Shown in pieces: positions 1 to 8,945 of a stretch of 30,178 bases of DNA. A program made the translations under genes and the position numbers. Origin of the DNA: Verrucomicrobia bacterium 12-59-8 (GTDB taxonomy: Bacteria > Verrucomicrobiota > Verrucomicrobiae > Verrucomicrobiales > Verrucomicrobiaceae); NCBI GenBank assembly GCA_002279765.1, contig NCCR01000009.1:46372-76549 (forward strand), read 5' to 3'. The notes under the pieces were generated by a model that was given only the letters and a program-made list of their open reading frames with translations, ran no database searches and was not told where the DNA came from. The first letter of the stretch is position 1, and every line of letters begins with the position of its first letter.

Positions 1-646
1 TGATTACATGATGCTCAGTGTCAGTGACACCGGCACCGGCATGACCGAGGAAGTTAAAGCACGTTTGTTTGAGGCATTTTTCACCACGAAACCGGCGGGC
101 AAAGGCACCGGTCTGGGCCTCGTGACCTGTCAGACCATCGTCCAGCAATCCGGCGGTCATATGAGTGTTTACAGCGAGCCAGGCAAAGGCACGCTGTTCC
201 AAGTTCATTTCCCCTGCGTCGAGCAGCCGCTCGAGGTCGCGGCCCCATCATCCCTCAGCGGACCACTGCCACGCGGCACCGAAACTGTGCTGGTGGTGGA
301 GGATGATCCCGCCGTGCGTCATTTGGCGGCAGAAGTGCTGCAGACACAAGGCTACGTCGTGCTTCCCGCCATCAACGGGCAGGATGGACTCAACGTGGCA
401 CGGATGCATCAAGGGCCGCCGATCCGTCTGGTGGTCACAGATGTCATCATGCCGCTGATGGGCGGCATGGTGATGGCGGAGTGGCTGAGGGTGACCTATC
501 CCGATCTCAAAGTCCTCTTCACTTCCGGTTACACCGATGACGCCATCGCTCATCATGGCGTGCTTGACGCTGGCGTTGAGTTCCTCCCTAAACCTTACAC
601 GCCCGCCATTCTGACCCGCAAAGTACGCGAACTGCTGGATGCCTGA
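1..646 (+). CDS. Hybrid histidine kinase, 3' end (partial)
   Basis: The reading frame is open to the left edge, so the gene starts outside the window. What remains is the end of a HATPase_c domain, with a DTGTGM G1-type box at once, an LFEAFFTTK F-box and GKGTGLGL G2 box, followed by a complete receiver domain. The receiver shows the acidic pair in VVEDDP, the phospho-acceptor Asp of VVTDVIMP (codon 440-442) and the Lys of LPKPY near the end. This is the usual C-terminus of a cytoplasmic PAS-type hybrid sensor kinase that passes phosphate from its kinase core to its own receiver. The stop overlaps the next start (ATGCCTGA), so the two were probably co-translated. The signal and partner cannot be told from this fragment. 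Confidence 0.9.
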   Translation, partial: DYMMLSVSDTGTGMTEEVKARLFEAFFTTKPAGKGTGLGLVTCQTIVQQSGGHMSVYSEPGKGTLFQVHFPCVEQPLEVAAPSSLSGPLPRGTETVLVVEDDPAVRHLAAEVLQTQGYVVLPAINGQDGLNVARMHQGPPIRLVVTDVIMPLMGGMVMAEWLRVTYPDLKVLFTSGYTDDAIAHHGVLDAGVEFLPKPYTPAILTRKVRELLDA

Positions 647-2008
647 ATCCCCCATGCCACCGCCTCTGCCATCTACTGACGATGTACAGCACCGTTGCGA
701 ACCACTTGAAGCTGAACTGCGCGAGACCGTGGCCCGGCTCAACCGTGCGCAGGAGGAGTTGAACTGGAAGACCGCATTCCTTGAAGCCCAGGTAAACTCC
801 ACCATCGACGGCATCATCGTGGTAGACCCGCAGGGCCGCAAGATCCTGCAAAATCAGCGTGCCGCCGACCTGTTTCAAATCCCCCGGCACATCGTGGACG
901 ATCCCGATGACACGCTGCAAGTCCGCTGGGTCACGGTCATGACCATGCATCCCGCGCAGTTCATCGAAAAAGTGGTCCATCTCTATTCCCACCCGGATGA
1001 AATCAGCCGCGATGAGATTGAACTGACAGACGGCACGGTGCTGGACCGCTACTCGCCCCCCGTGATCGGCAAAGATGGCACCCGCTACGGTAGAATCTGG
1101 ACGTTTCACGACATCATCCAGCGCAAGCAGGCCGAGAAAGAACTGAAGGAAAGCGAGGAACGCTTCGCCGGTGCGTTTGAGCATGCACCCATCGGTGTGG
1201 CCCTTGCCTCACCTGAGAGGCGGTGGCTCAAGGTCAACCGGGCGCTCTGCAAGCTGGTCGGTTACACTGAGGCCGAACTGCTCACTCGCAGCTTTCAGGA
1301 CATCACCTATCCCGAAGATCTTGCTGACAGTCTTGAGTCTGCACCATGAGCGCTGCAGTGCAGGCGCGGGTGTTTGAGCCATTTTTTTCCACCAAAGCCG
1401 TGGGCGAAGGCACCGGGCTGGGCCTCTCCACCTGCTACGGCATCATCAAACAAAGCGGCGGCCATATCACCGTCTATAGTGAGCCCTCTCTGGGCACGAC
1501 CTTCAGAATCTACCTGCCACAGGTCGCAGCCGCGCATGGAAACATACTCCAGCGCAGCGCCGCCGCCCCTGGTTTGCCACGTGGCTCAGAAACCATCCTG
1601 CTCGTTGAGGATGAGCCTACTCTCCGTGAGATGGCTGGAGCCTTGTTGCAACGCCTGGGCTACACCGTGCTGACGGCCGCCAACGGCATCGAAGCCTTGG
1701 ACTTGCTAGATGCTCACCACCCCGGCCGTATTGACCTGCTGTTCACTGATGTCGTCATGCCGCAATAGAGCGGCAAGGAACTCGCTGAACGGGTGCGCGC
1801 GCTCAGTCCGCAAACCCGCGTTCTGTTCACCTCCGCCTATACTGAGAATGCCATCATCCATCAAGGCGTCTTGAACCAGGGTGTGGCGCTGTTGCAAAAG
1901 CCCTTCACTCCCGCCGCGCTGGCGCAGAATCTGCGGGAGTTGCTGGATCAACCCGTGAATGTGCCCCAAACCGACTCCGCTGCTAACGAGAGCTCCAGTC
2001 TCTCCTAA
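639..2008 (+). pseudogene. Decayed PAS hybrid histidine kinase
   Basis: Three open pieces together look like one broken hybrid kinase. Bases 639-1349 encode a coiled start and PAS domain (about residues 50-165), then a second PAS domain cut short after [11 protein letters not shown]. Bases 1346-1768 continue in another frame, directly inside the HATPase domain ([22 protein letters not shown]), and run into a receiver with Asp codon 1748-1750. The rest of PAS2, the HisKA domain and the first half of the HATPase are missing, so a large internal deletion joined the parts near 1340-1346. A TAG at 1766-1768 then interrupts the receiver right after VVMPQ. The frame continues without further damage to 2008 (SGKELAERVRA to the end). 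The HATPase-receiver part is clearly paralogous to the kinase at 1-646. Without HisKA it cannot autophosphorylate. Confidence 0.85.
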
Positions 2009-2009
2009 T

Positions 2010-2023
2010 GGGGCAAACACCCC
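2010..2023 (+). promoter_or_regulatory. Palindromic element, copy 1
   Basis: GGGGCAAACACCCC, flanked by AT on both sides so that the full inverted repeat is ATGGGG-N6-CCCCAT. It lies in the gap in front of the intact hybrid kinase, 74 nt before its ATG. It is the copy furthest from a start codon and has no clear TAT box at the usual distance, so its role is less certain than that of the others. Confidence 0.6.
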
Positions 2024-2096
2024 ATAACATCTTCAAGCCATTGCCCCGAGGATGGCGTGAGACATCTGGCAAGTTGGATGTCCTTACGGAGACACC

Positions 2097-4217
2097 ATGA
2101 CAACACCCTCAAGGCCCATGCCCGCCAACGATATGCCTGCGGCGACGACCACAGGAAGCCTCACAGATCGACTGCACAATGACGCCTTCCTGAAGACCGG
2201 AGCCCTGCAGGACGCGATCCTGAACAGCGCCAACTTTTCCAGCATTGCCACGGACGAAAAGGGCGTCATCCAGATCTTCAACGTGGGTGCCGAGCGCATG
2301 CTGGGTTACACCGCCGCTGACGTGCTGAACAAAATCACTCCGGCGGAAATTTCAGATCCGCAGGAAGTGGTCGCCCGCGCGGCAGAGCTGAGCCTGGAAC
2401 TGGGCACCACCATCGCCCCTGGTTTCGAGGCGCTCGTGTTCAAGGCTTCACGCGGCATCGAGGACATCTATGAGCTGACCTACATCCGCAAGGATGGCAG
2501 CCGTTTTCCCGCCGTGGTTTCGGTCACGGCTTTGCGTGATGTGCATGACCACGGCAGCATCATCGGCTACCTTCTGATCGGCACCGACAACACCGTGCGC
2601 AAACAGGCGGAAGCCAAACAGGAGAAGCTCGACCAGCTCCTGCGTGACCAGCAGTTCTACACCCGCTCGTTGATCGAATCCAACATCGATGCGCTGATGA
2701 CCACCGACGCCTCTGGCATCATCACCGACGTGAACAACCAGATGGAAACGCTGACTGGACGCTCGCGCGAAGAGCTCATTGGCGCCGCGTTTAAAAACTA
2801 TTTCACCGATCCCGAACGCGCGGAGGCCGGCATCAAACGCGTGCTGAGCGAGAGCAAAGTCACCGACTACGAACTCACCGCACGCGCCAAGGACGGCACC
2901 GAAACAGACGTCTCCTACAACGCCACCACCTTTCATAATCGTGATGGCATCCTGCAGGGCGTGTTTGCCGCCGCTCGTGACGTGACTGAGCGCAAACGCT
3001 GGGACAAGGTGCTGCAGGAAAACACCGTCGAGCTGCAAAAGGCCAAGGCCGTCGCTGAGAAGGCCAATCTCGCAAAATCCGACTTCCTCTCCAGCATGAG
3101 CCATGAACTGCGTTCGCCGCTCAATGCCATCCTCGGCTTCACTCAGCTCATCGAGTCCGACACGCCGCCCCCCACCGCCTCGCAGAAGGCCAGCATCGAC
3201 CAGATTCTTCATGCAGGCTGGTTTCTCCTGGAACTCATCAATGACATCCTCGATCTTGCCGTGGTGGAGTCAGGCCGCCTCTCACTCTCGCTGGAGGCGG
3301 TCTCGCTGCCCGAGGTCCTCATCGAATGCCAGGCCATGATCGAGCCTCAGGCGCAGAAGCGCGGCATCAGCATGTCGTTCCCGAAATTTAAGACCCCATG
3401 TTTCATTAAGGCCGATCGCATGCGCCTGAAGCAGGTGCTGATCAATTTGCTTTCCAATGCGATCAAATACAACCGTGCCGGAGGCACCGTCGTGGTGGAC
3501 TGTGATCTGCCCCTCCCTGGCCGCCTGCGCATCAGTGTCAGGGACACCGGAGCCGGACTTTCACCGGAACTGCTGGCGCAGCTGTTCCAAGCCTTCAATC
3601 GTCTTGGCAAAGAAGCCACGGGGGAGGAAGGCACCGGCATCGGCCTCGTGGTCAGCAAGCGATTGGTGGAGCTCATGGAGGGCAGCATCGGAGCTCACAG
3701 CACCGTCGGTGCCGGCAGCGTGTTCTGGATTGAGCTGGGTGCCGATACGGATCCCCACATTGATTTCATCAAATCCGTCAGCACCACACTGGTCGCCACT
3801 CCCGTCGATACAGGCACGCGCACTCGCCTGCTGCTCTACATTGAGGACAATCCCGCGAACCTGAAGCTTATTGAGCAGTTGATCGCCCGCCGTTCCGATT
3901 TGCGCCTGCTCACGGCCCAGAACGGCACGGACGGCATCAGCCTTGCCCTTGGTTATCTGCCGGATGTAATCCTCATGGACATCAATCTCCCCGGCATCAG
4001 CGGCATCGAGGCCATGAAGATCATTCGCCTCGATCCCACCACCGCTCACATTCCCATCATCGCTGTCAGCGCCAATGCCATTCCACGCGACATTGAAAAA
4101 GGCATCGAAGCCGGCTTCTTCCGCTATCTCACCAAGCCTATCAAGGTGAACGAATTCATGGAGACTCTCAACGTGGCCCTGGCGTTCGCCGAGAGCGGCA
4201 CGGTTCCAGCCGACTGA
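2097..4217 (+). CDS. Hybrid sensor histidine kinase (PAS-PAS-HisKA-HATPase-REC)
   Basis: This is a 706-residue soluble sensor kinase without obvious membrane segments. The order is PAS (about 40-165), PAS (about 190-300, ending DVTERKRW), a short coiled linker, HisKA (about 325-395) with phospho-acceptor His336 in SHELRSPLN, HATPase_c (about 430-550; RDTGAGL, LFQAFNRLG, GTGIGL) and a receiver (about 580-700) with Asp628 in LMDINLPG and Lys in LTKPIK. It is complete, unlike its two upstream neighbours. A GGAG stands 6 nt before the ATG and supports this start. Palindrome copy 1 lies upstream, so the kinase may belong to the regulon it could help control. No DNA-binding output domain is present, so a separate regulator would be needed. 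The stimulus is unknown. Confidence 0.93.
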   Translation: MTTPSRPMPANDMPAATTTGSLTDRLHNDAFLKTGALQDAILNSANFSSIATDEKGVIQIFNVGAERMLGYTAADVLNKITPAEISDPQEVVARAAELSLELGTTIAPGFEALVFKASRGIEDIYELTYIRKDGSRFPAVVSVTALRDVHDHGSIIGYLLIGTDNTVRKQAEAKQEKLDQLLRDQQFYTRSLIESNIDALMTTDASGIITDVNNQMETLTGRSREELIGAAFKNYFTDPERAEAGIKRVLSESKVTDYELTARAKDGTETDVSYNATTFHNRDGILQGVFAAARDVTERKRWDKVLQENTVELQKAKAVAEKANLAKSDFLSSMSHELRSPLNAILGFTQLIESDTPPPTASQKASIDQILHAGWFLLELINDILDLAVVESGRLSLSLEAVSLPEVLIECQAMIEPQAQKRGISMSFPKFKTPCFIKADRMRLKQVLINLLSNAIKYNRAGGTVVVDCDLPLPGRLRISVRDTGAGLSPELLAQLFQAFNRLGKEATGEEGTGIGLVVSKRLVELMEGSIGAHSTVGAGSVFWIELGADTDPHIDFIKSVSTTLVATPVDTGTRTRLLLYIEDNPANLKLIEQLIARRSDLRLLTAQNGTDGISLALGYLPDVILMDINLPGISGIEAMKIIRLDPTTAHIPIIAVSANAIPRDIEKGIEAGFFRYLTKPIKVNEFMETLNVALAFAESGTVPAD

Positions 4218-4234
4218 GAATCAGAAGTCACTTT

Positions 4235-4248
4235 GGGGTGAACACCCC
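4235..4248 (+). promoter_or_regulatory. Palindromic element, copy 2
   Basis: GGGGTGAACACCCC, preceded by TTT and followed by ATGGC, fits the consensus exactly. It ends 41 nt before the ATG of the DUF2934-type gene. No clear TAT box is seen at the usual distance. Confidence 0.72.
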
Positions 4249-4288
4249 ATGGCAGCGATCAAGCTGTCTTTGGAACGTGGGCCACCCC

Positions 4289-4660
4289 ATGAAATCCAAG
4301 AACAGCACCCCGGACGCCAGCAGTCGGAATAGCGCCAATGTTCCCCCAAAGGCCAAAGCCTCACAGAGTCTCAAACCGTCCCCAAGTGTCAAAAACTCTG
4401 CAGGTCCCAAGGCGAAGCCTCGAACCAATGCTATGCAGATCCCCAAGGCTTTCCCGGCCCGCAAAGCCAAAGCCCTGTCACCAGGAACCGCTGCCCCCCA
4501 GGACGATGTCATGCAGCCTGTGACCCACTCTGCGGATGCGATTCGTGCCAGAGCCTACACAAATTTTCAAAAGCGTGGATCCGAATACGGCAATCATACG
4601 GACGACTGGCTGCGCGCCGAAACAGAACTGACCGCAGAGCGGCGTCTCGTGCGTGCATGA
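4289..4660 (+). CDS. DUF2934-like small basic protein
   Basis: This 123-residue protein begins with a low-complexity Lys/Pro/Ser/Ala-rich stretch (about residues 1-75). It ends in a short helical module, IRARAYTNFQKRG, then HTDDWLRAETEL. That end resembles DUF2934, a small domain of unknown function common in stress-gene clusters of soil bacteria. The basic tail might bind nucleic acid, but this is only inference. I chose the ATG at 4289 because it lies 41 nt after palindrome copy 2, the same spacing as at the neighbouring genes. The longer frame from 4238 would start inside the palindrome. No Shine-Dalgarno sequence precedes it. Confidence 0.72.
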   Translation: MKSKNSTPDASSRNSANVPPKAKASQSLKPSPSVKNSAGPKAKPRTNAMQIPKAFPARKAKALSPGTAAPQDDVMQPVTHSADAIRARAYTNFQKRGSEYGNHTDDWLRAETELTAERRLVRA

Positions 4661-4954
4661 TTGCATCCTGAAAAAATCGCCATGAACTGCCGTCGTCCCA
4701 ACATTGATTGCCCTATGACATGCACCTTTCGCAACGGCCCCCAGTGCGTCTGCAATCTCATAGCGGTGTCTGGTGACAATACACCCATCTCGTACGGGCT
4801 GCGCATCGGGCTCGGCAATTTTTATGGCAGCCGAGCCATGCCACCCTGCGTGCGCGGCTCCCTTGGCACCGCCTACTGGTCCGTTGGCGTTGATTCAGGA
4901 AACACCCCGCCGCTAGGTGTGCCTGCCGCTTGCGCGGCAGCAGAGGAGAAGATG
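4661..4954. other. Stretch without a convincing gene
   Basis: About 290 bases separate the DUF2934-type gene from the next palindrome. The only notable frame is 4682-4957 (+, 91 codons from an ATG). It would give a protein with seven Cys, four or five of them in the first 25 residues. It has no ribosome binding site, no recognisable domain, and its stop runs into palindrome copy 3. I read it as probably non-coding, with a small chance of a Cys-rich mini-protein. Confidence 0.4.
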
Positions 4955-4968
4955 TAGGTGTACACCCC
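4955..4968 (+). promoter_or_regulatory. Palindromic element, copy 3
   Basis: TAGGTGTACACCCC followed by ATCGC. The inner GTGTACAC is a perfect palindrome, while the outer left arm has drifted (TAGG for GGGG). It ends 38 nt before the dodecin ATG. A CCTATC box (TATC at 4993-4996) lies 25 nt after it and could be the -10 element. Confidence 0.7.
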
Positions 4969-5005
4969 ATCGCGGCAGCCCGCCCCGTAGCCTATCTTGA
5001 AGGTC

Positions 5006-5215
5006 ATGAAAGACCACGTCTATAAGATCATCGAACTCACCGGCACCTCGAACACCACCATTGAGGATGCCGTCAACAAGGCTCTCAAACGTGCCCACAA
5101 AACAGTCAAGGGCCTCAGCTGGTTTCAGGTCCTGGAGACACGTGGCAGCATCGACAAAGGCCAGGTGCAACAATGGCAGGTCACCCTCAAAGTCGGATTC
5201 GAAATCCAGGACTAG
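5006..5215 (+). CDS. Dodecin family protein
   Basis: This 69-residue protein starts MKDHVYKIIELTGTS and shows the full dodecin pattern: one helix with EDAVNKALKRA, then LSWFQVLETRG and a last beta strand ending KVGFEI. Dodecins assemble into hollow 12-subunit shells that bind flavins (riboflavin, FMN) in the cytoplasm and buffer them against photochemical damage. The Trp of SWFQV is the residue that stacks on the flavin in the family. Length is typical. The ATG at 5006 is preferred over the TTG at 4997 because it matches dodecin starts. An AAGG stands just before it. It has its own palindrome (copy 3), so it is probably transcribed alone. Confidence 0.93.
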   Translation: MKDHVYKIIELTGTSNTTIEDAVNKALKRAHKTVKGLSWFQVLETRGSIDKGQVQQWQVTLKVGFEIQD

Positions 5216-5287
5216 TGAACCCGATCACGATAAACGGGCGGAACCGATGAACACCGACGACCTCGGCTGCTGCCCAACAATCGAAGG

Positions 5288-6355
5288 ATGAGCAACGTGA
5301 CTCCATCATCTGGGCATGCGCAAGACGCCATCCAGCTGCGGACGCTCGTGCTCATCGCCACCACTGCGGTAGGTATCTACCTCTGTTATCTGCTGGCGGA
5401 ACCCTTTTTGCCAGCACTGACCTGGGCGATTGCGTTGTCCGTACTCTTTGCACCGTTTCAGAGATGGCTGGAGTCGAAGATCAGACATCCTGGTCTGGCT
5501 GCCATCATCGCGGTTGTCGTCATCGCTTTTATCGTCGTCGTTCCTGTGCTCTTTGTCGGTCAGAAACTCATCGGCCAGGCCGCTCAGGGCGCACAGCTCA
5601 TCGAAACCAAGGTTGCCACCGGCGAATGGCGGCGTGCTATCGACGCGCAGCCACGTCTGGCACCTGTGGCCGTGAAAATCGAGCGTGAACTGGATCTGCC
5701 GGGCACGATGAAATCACTTGCGTCCTGGTTCAGCGCCACTGCCGGGGCTTTCGTCAGCGGCTCCATGCTTCAGGTGGTCAGTTTTGGCCTCATCTTTTAC
5801 CTGTTGTTCTTTTTTTTGCGGGATCGCCGCGCGGCACTCGCCTCGTTGCACCACCTGTCACCGCTATCCAGAGAGGAAACGGAGACGCTCCTTCTCCGCG
5901 TCCGTGACACCATTCAGGCGACCGTCTATGGCACGCTGGTCGTTTCCATCATTCAGGGATTACTGGCCGGGCTCATGTTTTGGTGGCTGGGTTTGCCCGC
6001 TCCGCTGTTGTGGGGCGTTGTGATGGCCATTCTCTCCGTGGTGCCCATGCTCGGCGCTTTCGTCGTATGGATTCCCGCCGCGCTTTTCCTCGCCCTGGAA
6101 GGCAGCTGGGGCAAAGCCGTCATCTTGATCCTTTGGGGCATGCTGGTCGTTGGAACGATTGACAATCTCCTGCGGCCCGTTCTGGTCGGGAATCTGCTCA
6201 AGCTGCACACTGTGCTCGCTTTCATTTCCGTGGTGGGTGGATTGATGCTATTCGGCTCTGCCGGGCTCATCCTTGGGCCTGTGGCGCTCACCATCACCAC
6301 GGTGCTGCTGGAAACTTGGCGCAGCCGGTCCGATGACAAGCCGGGCATCCATTGA
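5288..6355 (+). CDS. AI-2E/PerM family membrane protein
   Basis: This 355-residue inner-membrane protein has about seven or eight hydrophobic segments. A pair follows residue 20, another runs at about 70-90, then comes a soluble loop (about 95-155), then the hydrophobic C-terminal half. The region around PLLWGVVMAILSVVPMLGAF and GTIDNLLRPVLVG is the family hallmark (former UPF0118, PF01594). Members have been linked to autoinducer-2 or other small-molecule export, or to Na+/H+ exchange, and the substrate here is unknown. The gene follows dodecin by 72 nt with no palindrome or terminator between, so it may be read from the dodecin promoter. An AAGG directly abuts the ATG, which is too close to be a good ribosome binding site. 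Confidence 0.9.
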   Translation: MSNVTPSSGHAQDAIQLRTLVLIATTAVGIYLCYLLAEPFLPALTWAIALSVLFAPFQRWLESKIRHPGLAAIIAVVVIAFIVVVPVLFVGQKLIGQAAQGAQLIETKVATGEWRRAIDAQPRLAPVAVKIERELDLPGTMKSLASWFSATAGAFVSGSMLQVVSFGLIFYLLFFFLRDRRAALASLHHLSPLSREETETLLLRVRDTIQATVYGTLVVSIIQGLLAGLMFWWLGLPAPLLWGVVMAILSVVPMLGAFVVWIPAALFLALEGSWGKAVILILWGMLVVGTIDNLLRPVLVGNLLKLHTVLAFISVVGGLMLFGSAGLILGPVALTITTVLLETWRSRSDDKPGIH

Positions 6356-6386
6356 AGGCGTAGAGCACACCCTTGAAACAATCACT

Positions 6387-6400
6387 GGGGTGTTCTCCCC
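6387..6400 (+). promoter_or_regulatory. Palindromic element, copy 4
   Basis: GGGGTGTTCTCCCC followed by ATGG. One base of the inner arm deviates. It ends 43 nt before the ATG at 6443. At 25 nt after it stands CATGCT, a weak -10 candidate. The sequence after it (ATGGTGAA, then GAAGCGA) resembles that after copy 5, so similarity extends past the palindrome. Confidence 0.7.
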
Positions 6401-6442
6401 ATGGTGAAACGAAGCGACTCACTCCATGCTGCTTTACTCATC

Positions 6443-6922
6443 ATGACACTCACCCATCTGCATCTCGTCCTCAATCACGTCCCTGTTCTTGGCACCGCCT
6501 TTGGGTTGGGATTGCTCGCTTTCGGCATCTCACGGAGGAGCACCGAGCTGAAGAAAACAGCGCTCGGTATCTTTGTCCTTGCCGCACTCATGACCGTACC
6601 CGTTTACCTCACGGGGGAACCTGCCGAAGAGGGTGTTGAAGGGCTACCGGGAGTTTCTGAAACGATCATCGAGCAGCACGAAGAAGCTGCGGGCGTTGCC
6701 TTTGCCAGCATCGGCGCGCTGGGTGTGATCGCACTCATCGGACTGCTCGCGCTGCGGCATGGAAAAGCCGTTCCAGCGTGGTTCTCAGGACTGATGCTGA
6801 TCGCATCTCTCACTGTGAGCGGCTTGATGGCCTGGACGGCCAATCTGGGCGGCCAAATACGCCACACAGAAATTCGGCAGGGTGCTGTCACATCCACACC
6901 CGTCAGCAAAGACCGCGATTAG
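6443..6922 (+). CDS. DUF2231-like four-helix membrane protein
   Basis: This 159-residue protein has four predicted membrane helices: from about residue 8 (HLVLNHVPVLGTAFG), 38-53, 85-105 and 112-130. His/Asn in the first helix (HLHLVLNHVP), a TGEPAEE loop, EQHEEAA and ANLGGQIRHTEI at the end look like conserved positions. Related small membrane proteins (DUF2231 and neighbours) are proposed to bind haem or take part in redox, but there is no proof for this one. I chose the ATG at 6443 because a start at 6401 would lie directly against the palindrome and add a non-hydrophobic leader. It is followed 10 nt later by the P-type ATPase gene and probably shares its transcript. Confidence 0.75.
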   Translation: MTLTHLHLVLNHVPVLGTAFGLGLLAFGISRRSTELKKTALGIFVLAALMTVPVYLTGEPAEEGVEGLPGVSETIIEQHEEAAGVAFASIGALGVIALIGLLALRHGKAVPAWFSGLMLIASLTVSGLMAWTANLGGQIRHTEIRQGAVTSTPVSKDRD

Positions 6923-6932
6923 CCCCAAACTC

Positions 6933-8796
6933 ATGGACAAAGCCCCTCCCTCGCTGCTGTCGGTGCTCTGGCGGCGCAAATCGACGCTGATCGCCTTGCT
7001 CGCCCTAATCGGCATCGTCACGCATCTCCTTCTGCGATTCGCCTTCAAGGCATCACTGACTGCGCAGCACCTGCCGCTGCTCATCACTCTCATCGTTGGC
7101 GGTCTGCCGATGCTTTACGATTTGTTGCGCAAGCTGCTGAGGCGCGAGTTTGGCTCCGACCTGCTCGGCGGTGTCTCCATAATCACCTCCGTCTTGCTTG
7201 GCGAATACCTCGCGGGTTCCATCATCGTGCTCATGCTCGCAGGCGGCGAGGCCTTGGAGAGCTACGCCTTGCGCAGCGCATCATCCGTGCTCGCAGCTTT
7301 GGCGAAACGCATGCCCTCCATCGCGCACCGCAAATCTGGTGCAGACATTGCAGATGTCGCTTTGGCGGAGATCGCCGTCGGTGACGCACTCGTCATCTAC
7401 CCGCATGAGATTTGCCCCGCCGATGGCGAAGTCACCGAAGGCCACGGTGTCATGGACGAGTCCTACCTCACTGGAGAGCCATTCCAGATCACCAAGACCA
7501 CAGGCTCCACCGTCATCTCCGGTGCCATCAATGGCGAGACCGCGCTGACCATTCGAACGACGAAACTCGCCGCCGATTCACGCTATGCGAAGATCATGGA
7601 GGTCATGCGCGAGTCTGAGAGCAAGCGTCCGCAACTCCAGCGGCTCCGGAGCCATCTATACGCCCGTCGCGCTCGTTGTCGCGCTGCTCGCCTGGTTCCT
7701 CAGTGGCGATTCCCTGCGCTTTCTTGCAGTGCTTGTCATCGCCACTCCCTGCCCGCTGCTGCTGGGCATTCCCATCGCCATCATCAGCTCTATTTCTCTC
7801 TGCGCACGCCGTGCCATCATCGTCAAAAGCCCCGTCGTGCTCGAACAGATCGCCGGATGCCGCACTGCCATCTTTGACAAGACCGGCACTCTCACCTACG
7901 GCGAGCCCAAGCTCACCGAGCAGATCCTGGCCACCGGCTTTGATCAAAAGGAAGTGCTCACCCTGGTTGCCAGCTTGGAGCGCTATTCAAAGCATCCCCT
8001 CTCTCGCGCTATCATTGCCGCTGCCAAGGAGCAAGGCCTGACCTTGCCGGAAGCCAGCGCTGTCAGCGAGCAGCCCGGCAATGGACTGCGCGGCACCGTC
8101 GCCGGGCATGAGCTTCAAATCACCAGCCGCAACAAACTCATCTCGCAAAAGCTTCCCGGCACTGATCAGCTGCCACCCATCGCTGGCGGACTCGAATGTG
8201 TTGTCGTGATCGACGGTCATTACGCCGCAGCCTTGCGCTTCCGCGATGCACCTCGAGCCGAGAGCCGCAGTTTCGTGAATCACCTCGGGCCGAAGCATCA
8301 TTTCGCCCGTGTCATGATCATCTCTGGCGACCGCGAATCCGAAGTCCGCTACCTCGCCGATCAAGTCGGCATCACGGAGATCCACGCGCAAAAAAGCCCC
8401 GAGGAAAAGCTGGCCATCGTCCGCTCTGAGACCGCCAAGGCAAAAACACTCTACGTGGGCGACGGCATCAACGACGCCCCCGCCATGATGGCTGCCACCG
8501 TCGGCATGGCCATCGGCCAAAACAGCGATGTCACCGCCGAGGCCGCGGGCGTTGTCATCATGGACAACTCGCTCAAGAAAGTGGACGAGTTCATGCACAT
8601 CAGCCGCCGCATGCGAGTCATTGCCCTGCAAAGCGCCGTTGGCGGCATGGCTCTCAGCCTCATCGGTATGGTCTTCGCTGCCACAGGCCATCTCTCACCC
8701 GTGAGCGGAGCAATCGCGCAGGAGATCATCGACGTTCTCGCCGTGCTCAATGCCCTCCGTGCTGCCTTCCCACCGAGGGTCATTCATGATCTTTAG
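6933..8796 (+). pseudogene. P1B-type heavy-metal ATPase, frameshifted
   Basis: Two frames make up one heavy-metal P-type ATPase. The first (6933 to about 7647) has the N-terminal membrane helices and the actuator domain with DESYLTGEP (TGEP at residues 180-183), ending KRPQLQRL. The second (about 7648-8796) resumes with [11 protein letters not shown] and holds the ATPCP membrane motif (7741-7755), the phosphorylation site DKTGTLT (Asp codon 7876-7878) and [10 protein letters not shown] (near 8460). Relatives have about six residues, roughly G-D-x-L-G-A, between RL and IYTP. Here only seven bases remain, which implies an 11-nt deletion near 7644-7650. No N-terminal metal-binding domain is present. 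TPC in place of CPC points to the P1B-5-like group (Ni/Fe suggested). Unless the shift is a sequencing error or is bypassed, no full pump is made. Confidence 0.85.
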
Positions 8797-8843
8797 CGGC
8801 AAGCCACGCGCTTTTCAGCGTGTGAAATATGGCTGCTAAATTT

Positions 8844-8857
8844 GGGGTCTGGACCCC
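8844..8857 (+). promoter_or_regulatory. Palindromic element, copy 5
   Basis: GGGGTCTGGACCCC with TTT before and ATGG after. Both arms are perfect (GGGGTC/GACCCC), but the inner TG/CA step differs from the consensus. It ends 38 nt before an ATG at 8895 and 89 nt before the ATG at 8946. TTCTAG (from 8879) is a possible -10 box. Confidence 0.7.
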
Positions 8858-8945
8858 ATGGTGAAGACGAGAAGCGAGTTCTAGCCTTCGTCATATGAAG
8901 CCCCCAGGCTTCGAGCAGCAAACCAGACACACACCAGCCAACCTC

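Noticed and set aside
1766..1768. Amber codon as possible recoding (readthrough or pyrrolysine)
   Set aside because: The same gene has already lost its kinase core, and no recoding signal or pyrrolysine gene is seen. Decay is simpler.
4275..4288. Second CACCCCATG directly at the start of the DUF2934-type gene
   Set aside because: The left arm does not pair as in the real copies. It is likely a chance match to the well-kept half-site.
4682..4957. Cys-rich 91-codon frame
   Set aside because: No ribosome binding site, no domain, and the stop lies in palindrome copy 3. Probably chance.
7644..7650. Programmed frameshift in the metal ATPase
   Set aside because: No slippery heptamer at the join, and about 11 nt of conserved coding sequence appear to be missing. 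A deletion or error explains it better.
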